DNA of 47,110 bases from Bacillota bacterium (GCA_021811155.1 JAJZPO010000014.1:1-47110); one strand, 5' to 3'; shown: positions 32,974-41,618, numbered from the stretch's first letter. The notes: a model not told the origin generated them from the sequence alone. Numbers and translations: made by a program.

Positions 32974-34353
32974 TTAAGCAGATTGATAGAGTGACAGCAG
33001 TTTTTTAGCGACGGCCCTATAATCATGATACTTTACGACATAATCTCTGCCGCGCTGACCAAGCGGAATAAGCATGTCCCTGTTCTTCAAGATATTTTCT
33101 AACACATCTCGTATGTTATCTGGATTGGCTGAAATAAGTGGGAGGTCAGCAGGATATTTGCTGAGCATAAAGTCAGTGAGCCAACAAATCACTGGTTTGC
33201 CCATTGACATGGCTTCGAGCGCAAATAGGCCATATGAACCGAGCAGTATCTGGTCAATAATCAGATCAGCCTGTTGGTAAATCTTCATAGCTTCAGAATG
33301 AGAAATTCCTTGCACCAGTTTGAAGTCCAGTTGATAGTTCAGCTTTAAAGTATCTATTGCTTTGATTATGTATTGTGTACCTTTTATCTCGGGAGAGGTT
33401 GGGGCATGAACAATTAAGAAACGCTTCTTTTTTTGTTGTGGCTTTGGAATATAAAGATCAGTATTAATAGCCTGAGGGATTAGATAGATTTTTTTATAAA
33501 AGTCTTTGACGTATTCGTAAAGCTCCCAGTCAGCTACGATGGAAGAGTCAATAAAACGTGATAAAAACTCTAAATGTCGCATGATTTCTTGCTCATTTGT
33601 AGTTTTTACCCTAGAATAAGGATTTAATTTTAAGGCCCTCGAGATAAGTCTTACATCGGAACCCCAATGATGCATATAAACTTTCTTTTTTAGTTCTTTT
33701 ATCAAAGGTAAATCTGCATTTTCTTGAGTCAAACTTGTGCCAAAATGAAAATGAAATATGTCATAGGACGAGATGAACTGTGCTGCTAAATCCCTCGTTC
33801 GCTTTATTCTTTGGCTCTCAGGCAGGGAATTAAGATCAAAAACATTGTCACTCCTATAGTTCAAATAGTTGGGATAATAATTAACGGTTTCAGCACAAAC
33901 ACCCAGGTGGTTTAAACCCCGTGTTAATTCATTCATTTGGTTGGCAATTTCCATGGTTCCGTGTAACACTCTCAGTGACGAAGGGGATGATATTGGAGTT
34001 TTTACCAGGTCGGCAAAAGAAACTTTAGCGTTTTGGTCAAGAAGCCTGCCTTTGCAATAGGCTTCCATAGCCCTAACTGAATCCGCTTGCATTGAGTAAA
34101 CGTAACCAAGGTTAAAATACATATCCGCACTGTTGGGAAAATCAATTGTTCCGCGCTCCAGTAACAACTGGCTTTCAAAAAGGTTGCCTTGAATAATTCT
34201 TGTTATGGCTTTCATAGACAGCGTCTCTTCGGTTTCACCGTATAGCTCCTCGTAATCTGAAAGCAGGCTCTCGGCTTCTTTGATTTGTTGCTCATTGATT
34301 AATTGAGTGATTTTATAGTGTAATTCTCTTTGGTGATTGACATATGTCAACAA
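32974..34353 (-). CDS. GT4-like glycosyltransferase with N-terminal TPR-like region
   Basis: A 459-residue protein. The first 110 residues are helical repeat (INEQQIKEAESLLSDYEEL, GNLFESQLLLERGTIDFPN, MYFNLGYVYSMQADSVRAMEAY), similar in layout to the end of the 27947 gene. The rest is a GT-B glycosyltransferase: HFHFGTSL, KVYMHHWGSDVR, LIPQAINTDLYIPK, IVHAPTSPEIKGTQY, and GSYGLFALEAMSMGKPVICW, the usual donor-binding E-x7-E region. TTG 34353 is chosen from GGAGGGAGAACT. It is the first gene of the minus-strand operon; the composition is AT-rich relative to the window. Confidence 0.82.
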   Translation of the reverse strand: MLTYVNHQRELHYKITQLINEQQIKEAESLLSDYEELYGETEETLSMKAITRIIQGNLFESQLLLERGTIDFPNSADMYFNLGYVYSMQADSVRAMEAYCKGRLLDQNAKVSFADLVKTPISSPSSLRVLHGTMEIANQMNELTRGLNHLGVCAETVNYYPNYLNYRSDNVFDLNSLPESQRIKRTRDLAAQFISSYDIFHFHFGTSLTQENADLPLIKELKKKVYMHHWGSDVRLISRALKLNPYSRVKTTNEQEIMRHLEFLSRFIDSSIVADWELYEYVKDFYKKIYLIPQAINTDLYIPKPQQKKKRFLIVHAPTSPEIKGTQYIIKAIDTLKLNYQLDFKLVQGISHSEAMKIYQQADLIIDQILLGSYGLFALEAMSMGKPVICWLTDFMLSKYPADLPLISANPDNIRDVLENILKNRDMLIPLGQRGRDYVVKYHDYRAVAKKLLSLYQSA

Positions 34354-34751
34354 AGTTCTCCCTCCGTTACAATTATACTCCTCTGCTAAGTTTATACAGT
34401 TCAACCTTTTGCTGTGGCACGGCTTAATCCGCTATGCCCATTGTCGCCACTTTTAAGAATTGCTCAGTTCATCGCCTTTTGCCAGTACAAGTCTCATATC
34501 AATAACATCATAGCACAATTATGACCTATTTCGCCAAGATATGTACTTTACCTACAAAGTTCTCGAAATTCCGTATACTGACCTGGCATTGTTGTTGAGG
34601 GCAATGTCGTTGTTGGTGGTCGATTTACAATCGCATAATCGCTCTCAGGGATGTTTTGTTGTCTTATACTATTGCGAAATACATACGGAAGATAATTCTA
34701 AGTGACTCTTTGTCCACATAATTATCGTTGAAGGGACAAAGGGGGATAAGT
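34354..34751. other. AT-rich gap between divergent glycan operon and spmA
   Basis: No open frame with a ribosome site and no clear RNA was found. A weak minus-strand promoter candidate (TTGGCG, then TATGAT, spacing about 19) lies near 34508-34538. The region presumably carries the divergent promoters of the two operons. Confidence 0.35.
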
Positions 34752-35339
34752 ATGGTTAATGCGGTATGGCTCTTTTTGTTGGTGAGCGGCATCATAGTGG
34801 CAGCCCTGACCGGGCGTATTGATGTAGTAACCAACTCGGCCATGGCGGCGGCCAAACTTGGGGTCGAGGTGGCCATCAGCCTGATTGGCATCATGAGCCT
34901 CTGGTTAGGCTTGATGCGTCTGGCAGAGGAAGCAGGCCTGGTACGGGCCCTTGCCAGAGCGCTGGAACCACTGACCCGCCTCCTGTTTCCATCCATCCCC
35001 AGGGATCACCCGGCTCTAGGGGCAATGATTCTTAACATCAGCGCCAATATCCTGGGTCTGGGCAACGCGGCCACTCCGTTTGGACTCAAAGCCATGGACG
35101 AACTGCAAAAACTTAACCAGGGGAAGGACGAGGCCAGTGAAGCCATGTGTACTTTTCTGGCCCTGAACACGTCAGCCATAACGCTAATTCCAGCCACAAT
35201 CATTGCTGTAAGGCTCAAGGCGGGGTCTGCCAACCCGACGGAGATCATTGGCACCACGATTTTTGCCACCGGCTGTGCCATGGCTGCAGCCATTTTTGTC
35301 GATTACCTTTTCCGCCGGCGCAAGGGGGGCAGGTCATGA
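34752..35339 (+). CDS. spmA: Spore maturation protein A
   Basis: A 195-residue membrane protein with a nucleoside-recognition (Gate) domain: WLFLLVSGIIVAALTGRIDVV, LIGIMSLWLGLMRLAEEAGLV, ILNISANILGLGNAATPFGLKAM and LNTSAITLIPATIIAVR. In Bacillus SpmA and SpmB act in the mother cell in spore core dehydration. ATG 34752 follows AAGGGGGATAAGT. It overlaps spmB at ATGA. Confidence 0.93.
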   Translation: MVNAVWLFLLVSGIIVAALTGRIDVVTNSAMAAAKLGVEVAISLIGIMSLWLGLMRLAEEAGLVRALARALEPLTRLLFPSIPRDHPALGAMILNISANILGLGNAATPFGLKAMDELQKLNQGKDEASEAMCTFLALNTSAITLIPATIIAVRLKAGSANPTEIIGTTIFATGCAMAAAIFVDYLFRRRKGGRS

Positions 35340-35875
35340 ACATTATTGCCGAAATATCCCGCTGGGCTATCCCGGCTTTTTTGCTTTTGGTGCCTCTGGT
35401 GGCGTATCTGCGCAAGGTCAAGGTGTACGAAGTGTTCGTGACCGGGGCTGAGGGGGGATTTTGGACAGCGGTCAAAATCATTCCTTACCTGGTGGGGATG
35501 CTGGTGGCCATCAAAGTCTTTGTGGATTCGGGGGCCATAGACATCCTTGCCTACCTTGTAAAACCGGTGTTCGGGTTCTTCGGCCTCAGGCAGGACCTCA
35601 CCCAGATCATACCGCTGGCCATCATGCGCCCGCTTTCCGGCTCCGGGGCATTGGGTGTGGCCACCCAGATCATTAGCGAACATGGTCCGGATTCTTTCCT
35701 GGGGAGACTGGCATCTACCATGCAGGGCAGCACTGATACAACCTTCTTTGTGCTTGCCATGTATTTCGGTTCGGTGGGCATCAAGAAATACCGTTATGCG
35801 CTTAAACTAGGTTTGATTGCCGATATTACAGGGCTGGTGGCGTCGGTGTACATTGTCAGCAAGGTATTCGGCTAG
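35336..35875 (+). CDS. spmB: Spore maturation protein B
   Basis: A 179-residue partner of SpmA, also with a Gate domain: WAIPAFLLLVPLVAYLRKVKVYEVFVTGAEGGF, IIPYLVGMLVAI, IMRPLSGSGALGV and STMQGSTDTTFFVLAMYFGSVGIKK. ATG 35336 overlaps the spmA stop by four bases, after AGGGGGGCAGGTC. Normal length. Confidence 0.93.
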   Translation: MNIIAEISRWAIPAFLLLVPLVAYLRKVKVYEVFVTGAEGGFWTAVKIIPYLVGMLVAIKVFVDSGAIDILAYLVKPVFGFFGLRQDLTQIIPLAIMRPLSGSGALGVATQIISEHGPDSFLGRLASTMQGSTDTTFFVLAMYFGSVGIKKYRYALKLGLIADITGLVASVYIVSKVFG

Positions 35876-35998
35876 CAGGCCGTTCAAAAACGAGTATAGC
35901 GCGAAGCCTGTTCTGCCGGCACCGGAGGCGTACTAAACGTACGTTGAGGATGCCGGCAGAACAGGCGACAAAGCTAGACGACGTTTTTCAACGGCCTG
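35876..35998. repeat. 123-bp nested palindromic element
   Basis: The outer arms CAGGCCGTTCAAAAACG (35876-35892) and CGTTTTTCAACGGCCTG (35982-35998) differ at one pair. The inner arms GCCTGTTCTGCCGGCA (35906-35921) and 35951-35966 are perfectly complementary, around a centre with AACGTACGTT. It begins right after the spmB stop. The layout is that of a small non-autonomous mobile or REP/MITE-like element. Confidence 0.75.
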
Positions 35999-36076
35999 TG
36001 TCTGGGGAAGGAAACAATAAAGCCTTAACGGGGCATACTATCCACGGTTTAACAAGTGAGGAACGAGGGTGGATAT

Positions 36077-36826
36077 ATGCTCTTTATTGTTTTGCCTGCT
36101 TACAACGAAGCCCCGGCATTGGAATTGCTGCTTCCCCGCATGCTTGAGGCCCTGCAAGGCTACCCCTATCGCATTGTGGTGGTGGATGACGGCAGTGATG
36201 ATCATACGGCTCAAGTGGCGTCACGCTATCAGGGACAGGGAGTTGACCTGCTGCGGCATGGGCGGAACAAAGGCTTGGGCGAGGCCCTTTATTCCGGTTT
36301 TGAAGTAACGCTGCGGGACAGTGACGCAGAGGATGTTATCATTACCATGGATGCCGACAATACCCATGGGCCGGAGCTGATTCCGTCTATGGCGGAGCGG
36401 ATTGGTCAGGGGTTGGACATCGTGGTTGCTTCCCGTTTTGCTGCGGGGGGGCGGCAGGTAGGGCTGCCCCTTTATCGCCGCCTGCTGAGCAGGTGCGCCG
36501 GGATGCTTATGGCCTTGTTCTTTCCCCTGTCGGGAATTCGCGACTATTCCTCGGGCTACCGGGCCTACAGGGCGGGTTTCCTGGCCCGTGTCCTGTCTGA
36601 CTACGGTACCGGCCTGGTTGAAAGCGACGGTTTTGCCGTGTCGGTGGAAATCCTGCTCAAATCAACCGTCTTTAGGCCTCGCTGCATGGAGATGCCCCTT
36701 GTGCTGCGCTATGACTTTAAGCAGGGCAAAAGCAAGATGCCTCTCATGAGGACTATTGCCGGGTACATCAGCCTGATTTTTCGCTTGAAGCGTGACTTGG
36801 GGGTGCAGCCCGAGGTGGAGGCATGA
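36077..36826 (+). CDS. GT2 polyprenyl-phosphate sugar synthase-like protein
   Basis: A 249-residue glycosyltransferase of the DPM1/ArnC type: FIVLPAYNEAPALELLLPRML, VVVDDGSDDHT, HGRNKGLGEALYSGF and the metal site MDADNTHG. No C-terminal membrane pair is present. It would load a sugar onto polyprenyl phosphate at the inner membrane face. ATG 36077 follows GAGGGTGG. It overlaps the next gene at ATGA. Confidence 0.85.
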   Translation: MLFIVLPAYNEAPALELLLPRMLEALQGYPYRIVVVDDGSDDHTAQVASRYQGQGVDLLRHGRNKGLGEALYSGFEVTLRDSDAEDVIITMDADNTHGPELIPSMAERIGQGLDIVVASRFAAGGRQVGLPLYRRLLSRCAGMLMALFFPLSGIRDYSSGYRAYRAGFLARVLSDYGTGLVESDGFAVSVEILLKSTVFRPRCMEMPLVLRYDFKQGKSKMPLMRTIAGYISLIFRLKRDLGVQPEVEA

Positions 36827-37185
36827 AGTCCCTGGCACTGTTGCTTGTCTCGGTGTTATTGGGCTCTGTAGGTCAGGTTCTCGCGAAAGTGGGAGCGCGG
36901 GGCCTGCACCCCCAGCTGTCCCTGCAGGGTTTGGGACGACTGTTCCTCCAGGTATTGACTACTCCGGCCCTGCTCTTAGGCTTGATTTGTTTTGGTTCCA
37001 GTTTTCTGCTCTGGCTTGTGGTCGTGAGCAAAGTGGAGCTAAGCTATGCCTATCCCATGGTCAGTTTGGGATACCTGGTTGTGGCCGTTGCTTCGTGGGT
37101 GTTGTTCAAGGAAAATCTCAGCTGGCTGCGGATAGCAGGTCTGTTGATGATTTGTCTGGGTGTTTCCCTTGTGGCCAGGAGTTGA
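36823..37185 (+). CDS. SMR/EamA-type small membrane carrier (ArnE/F-like)
   Basis: A 120-residue protein with four membrane segments, ending in ENLSWLRIAGLLMICLGVSLVAR and containing ELSYAYPMVSLGYLVV, as in SMR-fold carriers and ArnE/ArnF. Its place between a polyprenyl-phosphate sugar synthase and an ArnT-like transferase suggests that it flips the lipid-linked sugar. This role is inferred from context. Confidence 0.78.
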   Translation: MKSLALLLVSVLLGSVGQVLAKVGARGLHPQLSLQGLGRLFLQVLTTPALLLGLICFGSSFLLWLVVVSKVELSYAYPMVSLGYLVVAVASWVLFKENLSWLRIAGLLMICLGVSLVARS

Positions 37186-37189
37186 TGGA

Positions 37190-38566
37190 GTGGCGAGGAA
37201 GTTCTGGTTTTGGGCCCTGCTCGGCTTGGGAATGGTCTTGAGGCTGTATGGTATTGCTAATCCGCTGCTGGACAACCATGCCTGGCGTCAGACTGATACA
37301 GCGTCTATGGCGGCAAACCTTTTGCAATCCGGTTTCTTTCCGCTCCTGCCCCAGCTCGATTATGACGGACCGCCTCCCAATTACGCTGAACTGGAATTTC
37401 CGCTGGTACCGCTTTTGACGGCTCTGCTATGGAAGATATTCGGTCAATCCGATATTCTGGCCCGGGCTGTTGTGCTGGCTTTTTCTGCCGGCGCCCTGGT
37501 TCTGATTTTTTACCTGGGTGAAGTATTGTACGACAGCAACAGCGGCCTTTTGGGGATGGCTTTTTTTGCTGTAAACCCCATGGCCATATACTACGGCCGG
37601 AGCGTAATGCCCGAGAGCGCTATGATATTTTTTTCGCTGGCAGCGGTTTACTGGCTGGTGCTTTGGCACCGGACGGGGAGGTTTTTGCACCTGGGTTTGG
37701 CAGCGAGCGCCTTTGCGCTGGCTGTACTGGCAAAACTTCCCGCGGTGATGCTGGCTCTGCCGCTTTTGGTGCTCGGGGTGCAAAAACTTAAGGGTCAAAT
37801 ACTTGTGAGCAGGAGTTTTTGGTTCTTTGTGGGAGTGGGCCTGATACCTCCTCTGCTTTACTACTCCTGGGCCCATATCGCTGCAGGCACGAGGTATGTG
37901 AGCGGGATTGTGCAAAACCGCATGAGCTTTCCGCCGCCTGACCTGCTTTACCTGCGTAAGACTTTGGAGCGCATGGTGACCGGTTCTCTGCTGGTTACAG
38001 CCATGTTTGCTCCTTTTGTGCGCCGGCCCAGGGTGGGAAACGCTTTTATTTGGGCCTGGTCCGGGGTCCTGTTGGTCTATACCCTGACAGTCTGCGCCCG
38101 CATTCAGTTGGATTATTACCTGTTCCCTTTTATCCCTCTGTTGTGCTTGTTGGCCGGAGGGACCATGGGCAAACTCTGGGGTTCGGCCCCGGGGGTTGTT
38201 GTGAGCGTAATGATGCTCCTGTCCTGCCTCAACACAGCCTACTTATCTCTGCCGGACTATTACCGGGTGGACTTCCGGACACTGTATCAGGCTCAGGCAA
38301 TCGCCAGGCTGACACGGCCAGGGGATTTGCTGATCCTGGACGGCGCGCCCCCAATGACTTTTTATTACAGCGGACGCAAGGGGTGGCGGCTTGAACCTGG
38401 CTCCCAGACTCCGCAGGTTCTGGAGAGCCTGAGGCAAAAAGGAGCAAAGGCTTTTGTAATTTTGCCGCAAAGCGCTCTCAAGCCGGATCTGAAACAGTAC
38501 CTTGACCGGCATTATGTTTATGTGCGCCAGGGAGGTTTTTACGACTTGAGTCGATACTCTGGCTGA
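37190..38566 (+). CDS. ArnT/PMT-like membrane glycosyltransferase (GT39/GT83 type)
   Basis: A 458-residue protein with about ten membrane segments. The first periplasmic loop has NHAWRQTDTASMAANLL and YAELEFPLVP, as in ArnT-like transferases, and a soluble C-terminal tail begins near residue 360 (YYRVDFRTLYQA). It would move a sugar from polyprenyl phosphate to an extracellular acceptor. GTG 37190 is chosen from AGGAG at 37177-37181. It is the last of three coupled genes. Confidence 0.8.
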   Translation: MARKFWFWALLGLGMVLRLYGIANPLLDNHAWRQTDTASMAANLLQSGFFPLLPQLDYDGPPPNYAELEFPLVPLLTALLWKIFGQSDILARAVVLAFSAGALVLIFYLGEVLYDSNSGLLGMAFFAVNPMAIYYGRSVMPESAMIFFSLAAVYWLVLWHRTGRFLHLGLAASAFALAVLAKLPAVMLALPLLVLGVQKLKGQILVSRSFWFFVGVGLIPPLLYYSWAHIAAGTRYVSGIVQNRMSFPPPDLLYLRKTLERMVTGSLLVTAMFAPFVRRPRVGNAFIWAWSGVLLVYTLTVCARIQLDYYLFPFIPLLCLLAGGTMGKLWGSAPGVVVSVMMLLSCLNTAYLSLPDYYRVDFRTLYQAQAIARLTRPGDLLILDGAPPMTFYYSGRKGWRLEPGSQTPQVLESLRQKGAKAFVILPQSALKPDLKQYLDRHYVYVRQGGFYDLSRYSG

Positions 38567-38571
38567 CTCAA

Positions 38572-38580
38572 TGGTATAAT
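38572..38580 (+). promoter_or_regulatory. Extended -10 promoter before rluB
   Basis: TGGTATAAT is a perfect extended -10 (TGnTATAAT) 34 bases before rluB. The -35 candidate TCGATA (38551-38556, 18-base spacer) is weak. Confidence 0.5.
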
Positions 38581-38614
38581 CAGACTGGAAACATCAGAGT
38601 GAAATGGGTGTAGG

Positions 38615-39364
38615 ATGATGGAGAGGCTGCAAAAGGTCCTGGCCAAGGCCGGGATTGCTTCCAGGCGCAAGGCCGAGGAACTGATCATAGAGGGAAAAGT
38701 CACGGTAAACGGCCAGGTGGTCAGCGCCCTTGGAACCAAGGTGGATGTCTCAAAAGACAAAATCAGGGTGGAAGGCAGGCCGGTCAGGCAGGCGGAGGAA
38801 AGGGTCTACCTCCTCTTAAACAAGCCTGCAGGTTACGTCAGTACGCTCAACGACCCCCAGGGACGCCCAAAAGTCACAGACCTGCTCAAGGGTGTGGGCC
38901 AGAGAGTATTCCCGGTGGGGCGGCTGGACTATGCCACAGAAGGACTGCTGCTCCTGAGCAATGACGGGGATTTTGCTTACCGGCTCACTCACCCGAAACA
39001 TGGGGTGGAAAAGGTGTACCTGGCCCTGGTCTCCGGGATTCCGGACAAAAACAAAATACAGGCCCTGCGCCGGGGGGTGCAGCTGGAAGACGGGGTTACA
39101 GCGCCTGCTGGGGTGAGGGTCCTGGCCCGGATGGAAGGGGAAGCCCTGCTGGAGATCCGGCTGCATGAAGGGAGAAATCGCCAGGTCCGGCGGATGTGTG
39201 AGTCTATCGGTCATCCGGTGCTGAAACTGCAGCGCACCGCTTTGGGCAGGCTTACTTTGCGGGGAGTGCCCCTGGGTTCGTACCGCCCCCTTACAGGCCA
39301 GGAAGTGCGGGAATTACTTGAAAAGTCCAGGGTAAACAGCCAGGAAAGAAAGAAACGGGGTTAA
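38615..39364 (+). CDS. rluB: 23S rRNA pseudouridine synthase RluB-type
   Basis: A 249-residue RsuA/RluB-family enzyme. The N-terminal S4 RNA-binding domain (RLQKVLAKAGIASRRKAEELIIEGKVTVNG) is followed by the catalytic core with the aspartate in PVGRLDYATEGLLLLSNDG and by EGRNRQVRRMCESIGHPVLKLQRTALG. It isomerises a uridine in 23S rRNA (RluB: U2605 in E. coli). ATG 38615 or the next ATG could be the start. In many Firmicutes it follows spmAB, as here with the glycosyltransferase trio in between. Confidence 0.92.
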   Translation: MMERLQKVLAKAGIASRRKAEELIIEGKVTVNGQVVSALGTKVDVSKDKIRVEGRPVRQAEERVYLLLNKPAGYVSTLNDPQGRPKVTDLLKGVGQRVFPVGRLDYATEGLLLLSNDGDFAYRLTHPKHGVEKVYLALVSGIPDKNKIQALRRGVQLEDGVTAPAGVRVLARMEGEALLEIRLHEGRNRQVRRMCESIGHPVLKLQRTALGRLTLRGVPLGSYRPLTGQEVRELLEKSRVNSQERKKRG

Positions 39365-39477
39365 CGCAGAAGCCCGCAGCCTTCAGGCGGCGGACTTCGA
39401 AGTTCCAGGTAAGCTGGAACCGTTTTACTGCACAAATGTTCTGCGATAAAACATGGATCAGTAAAGGACCCCACCCA

Positions 39478-39530
39478 AGTGACTCGAAAGTGAGTCAGCG
39501 GAGAACCGTCCCCAAGTGACTCATTCGGGA
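39478..39530. repeat. GTGACTC / GAGAACCGTCCCC repeat
   Basis: GTGACTC occurs at 39479 and again at about 39516, with GAGTCA between, and the GAGAACCGTCCCC motif lies at about 39501-39513. It belongs to the same family as 17730, 19756 and 46976. It overlaps the 3' end of the minus-strand gene 39495-40004. Confidence 0.6.
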
Positions 39531-40004
39531 CCACTTTTCAATCTGCCGGCCGCCGAAGGAGTGAAGGTGGTTGGCAATCGCATTGGCATGTTCTCCGTCA
39601 GCTTCCACAATGACCAGGATGCTCCCGTCGCGGACCTGCTGTTCGAAGTCGGAGGTGTGTTCAGGGGGGAGGAGGCCAAGGCTGGCCAGGTTGCCGGATA
39701 ATCCCCTCTCTTTTTCCTGCAGCAGCTCCCCGGCAAAGGGACCGCCCGCCAGAATTTCACCCAAACCGGGCAGTTCCATAGGTCCGGACTGGACCAGATA
39801 GCCGTCAAAGATGCCGAGGATCTTTTCAGCGGGAAACAGGGTGAGTTCCTGGGCAAACTCTTCCCGGTGGGCTCCGCTGTAAAGGGTCCTGCTGCGGACT
39901 ACAACGGAAATATAGTTATTGGGCGGGCTCTCCCGCCTGATTTTTTCCACCGCCTGCCTGGCCTGGATCAAGGAGTTAAATACTCCCAACACTGCGCCCC
40001 GCAT
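39495..40004 (-). CDS. YflT/general-stress-protein-like protein with repeat-derived C-terminus
   Basis: A 169-residue soluble protein. GVFNSLIQARQAVEKIRRE with ISVVVRS at the N-terminus and SILVIVEADGEHANAIANHLHSFGGRQIEKW at the C-terminus fit the general pattern of YflT / GSP17M-like stress proteins (I call this tentatively). ATG 40004 follows CAGGGTGA; longer upstream reading has no better site. The last nine residues (MSHLGTVLR) are encoded by the GTGACTC/GAACCGTCC repeat, so the native stop seems to have been replaced. Confidence 0.55.
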   Translation of the reverse strand: MRGAVLGVFNSLIQARQAVEKIRRESPPNNYISVVVRSRTLYSGAHREEFAQELTLFPAEKILGIFDGYLVQSGPMELPGLGEILAGGPFAGELLQEKERGLSGNLASLGLLPPEHTSDFEQQVRDGSILVIVEADGEHANAIANHLHSFGGRQIEKWSRMSHLGTVLR

Positions 40005-40159
40005 ACACTTCACCCTGCCTACAAAAGCTTCGCCATTAGTATGCCCGTTATAGCGGGAACAATTTGGGTAAAAAGCCCCAGGCCCCAGCAGGATTTTACC
40101 GGGGCACAGCGAAATCAATCAGGAAGGGACAGGCCCCATTTTTCCGTGGAGGTATGTTG

Positions 40160-40624
40160 ATGGTTAAGGTTCGTGTCGATGATGAAATTCTGTCCAGCGC
40201 GATTAAAGCCAGAATCCGCCTGGACTTCAAGGGCGAGGGTAAACCAGGCAAGTTCCTGTTTGGCGGCAAAAACGTGGAAGAAGCCGCTGAAGAGGCGCGG
40301 GAACAGAAAGTGGCCTTGCTCAGAAACGTCCCTGTTCAGGGTATTCAGATTGAAGACATCGACATGTCGGCAGAGGTATATGTGGTTCAGGACGAACTTT
40401 CGGGCAACCCTGTAGCCTACGCGCCGGTGCAAATCACGGTGAGCGCCGACTCGGTGGAAGATCTGGGACGGTTTATTGTCAACGGGGAATTTCGCAAAAT
40501 AGAAATACTCGAGCCGGAACAGATGTACTACACCCGCCTTGATTTGGAACGCTTTCTGTTTAAAATCAGCCAGGAAATCAAGCTGTATTGCGGTCAGCTT
40601 GAGCGTAAGCTGAACCAAAAATAA
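40160..40624 (+). CDS. Conserved protein of unknown function
   Basis: A 154-residue, soluble, mixed alpha/beta protein beginning MVKVRVDDEILSSAIKARIRLDFKGEGKPGKFLFGG. It has no signal peptide, membrane segment or motif I can name. ATG 40160 follows GGAGG (40148-40152) by 7 bases, better than ATG 40154. Codon use looks like the neighbours and it is followed by a terminator, so it is probably a real, separately transcribed gene. It is divergent from the stress-like gene. Confidence 0.7.
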   Translation: MVKVRVDDEILSSAIKARIRLDFKGEGKPGKFLFGGKNVEEAAEEAREQKVALLRNVPVQGIQIEDIDMSAEVYVVQDELSGNPVAYAPVQITVSADSVEDLGRFIVNGEFRKIEILEPEQMYYTRLDLERFLFKISQEIKLYCGQLERKLNQK

Positions 40625-40659
40625 TTTACGCGTAACAGCAGGCAATACAAAGCGCCGGC

Positions 40660-40679
40660 CCCCCGTCAGGGGGTTTTTT
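40660..40679 (+). terminator. Intrinsic terminator
   Basis: CCCCC-GTCA-GGGGG followed by six T, after the 40160 gene. Confidence 0.85.
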
Positions 40680-40706
40680 GCTGTGGGGTATTTCGAGGTG
40701 AAAGGG

Positions 40707-41585
40707 ATGTCACGGTTGAAACGGCAATTAAAACGGGTAAAGTGTTTTCTCAAACGGCTCCGGCGGCTGCTCCTGACCGTGATCATCTGGGGCCTGCCGC
40801 TGTTTCTGCTGTTCTTTTACCCGCCTACCAGGCTGACCGGGGAGCGGCTGATTGATCTTCTCAGCAACCGCAAACCCCCGCCATGGGTCGAAATGCCAAA
40901 GGAAGCTAAAGTCGACATTGACCAGACCAAACAGTTTAAACGGCAGAAACTGGCCCTGCTTGAGGCCAAGCTGAGCGGTTTGGGACAGGACGCCTTGGCC
41001 TGGACCAGGCTTAAGGGCGGCTCAGGTGCCGGTTGGCAAAAGGTAAAGCAGGATTTAGCCGAATCGGGCAACGTTTTGCTTGAGTTTTGGGGTGTGTCCA
41101 TTATTACTTATCAGGGTGAGACCATAATTGTCGGGGAAGGTTCCACCCCGATCAATCTTAAGGACAGGGTGCTGCGCTGGCAGCAGCCCATTGAAGCGGC
41201 GGCAGCCAAATACCGGCTGGATCCGGCCTTGATTGCCGCAGTAATCGAACAGGAGTCGGGCGGCGACCCTGAGGCCTTAAGTCCGGCCGGAGCTGTCGGC
41301 TTGATGCAGTTGATGCCGGCAACTGCAAGGTCTTTAGGTGTAAATCCTTATGACCCTGCTCAAAATATAGATGGTGGGGCACATTACCTGCAAATTCAAT
41401 TGCAGCGCTTCGGAGGCCTGGACGGAGCTCTGGCGGCCTATAACGCCGGGCCTGGCACCGTCCAGAGCCAGCGCTGGGCGCTGATACCGGAGACCATGAA
41501 CTATGTGCAGAGAGTTCCCCAGCTCATGGAGAAGTATGAACAAATCTGGCGGCAGCAGCGGCAGACAGGGACAGGGCAGAGGTAA
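40707..41585 (+). CDS. Membrane-anchored lytic transglycosylase (SLT domain)
   Basis: A 292-residue protein with a very basic N-terminus, a membrane helix (about residues 22-42) and a C-terminal Slt domain: the catalytic glutamate in AAVIEQESGGDPEALSPAGAVGLMQLMPATA, then NIDGGAHYL and ALAAYNAGPGTV. It cleaves peptidoglycan glycan strands on the outer face. ATG 40707 follows GAGGTGAAAGGG. Spore-cortex lysis or envelope remodelling are both possible roles. Confidence 0.87.
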   Translation: MSRLKRQLKRVKCFLKRLRRLLLTVIIWGLPLFLLFFYPPTRLTGERLIDLLSNRKPPPWVEMPKEAKVDIDQTKQFKRQKLALLEAKLSGLGQDALAWTRLKGGSGAGWQKVKQDLAESGNVLLEFWGVSIITYQGETIIVGEGSTPINLKDRVLRWQQPIEAAAAKYRLDPALIAAVIEQESGGDPEALSPAGAVGLMQLMPATARSLGVNPYDPAQNIDGGAHYLQIQLQRFGGLDGALAAYNAGPGTVQSQRWALIPETMNYVQRVPQLMEKYEQIWRQQRQTGTGQR

Positions 41586-41618
41586 GGCGCAGGATTTGGA
41601 ATCAGAGGTGGAAACAGT

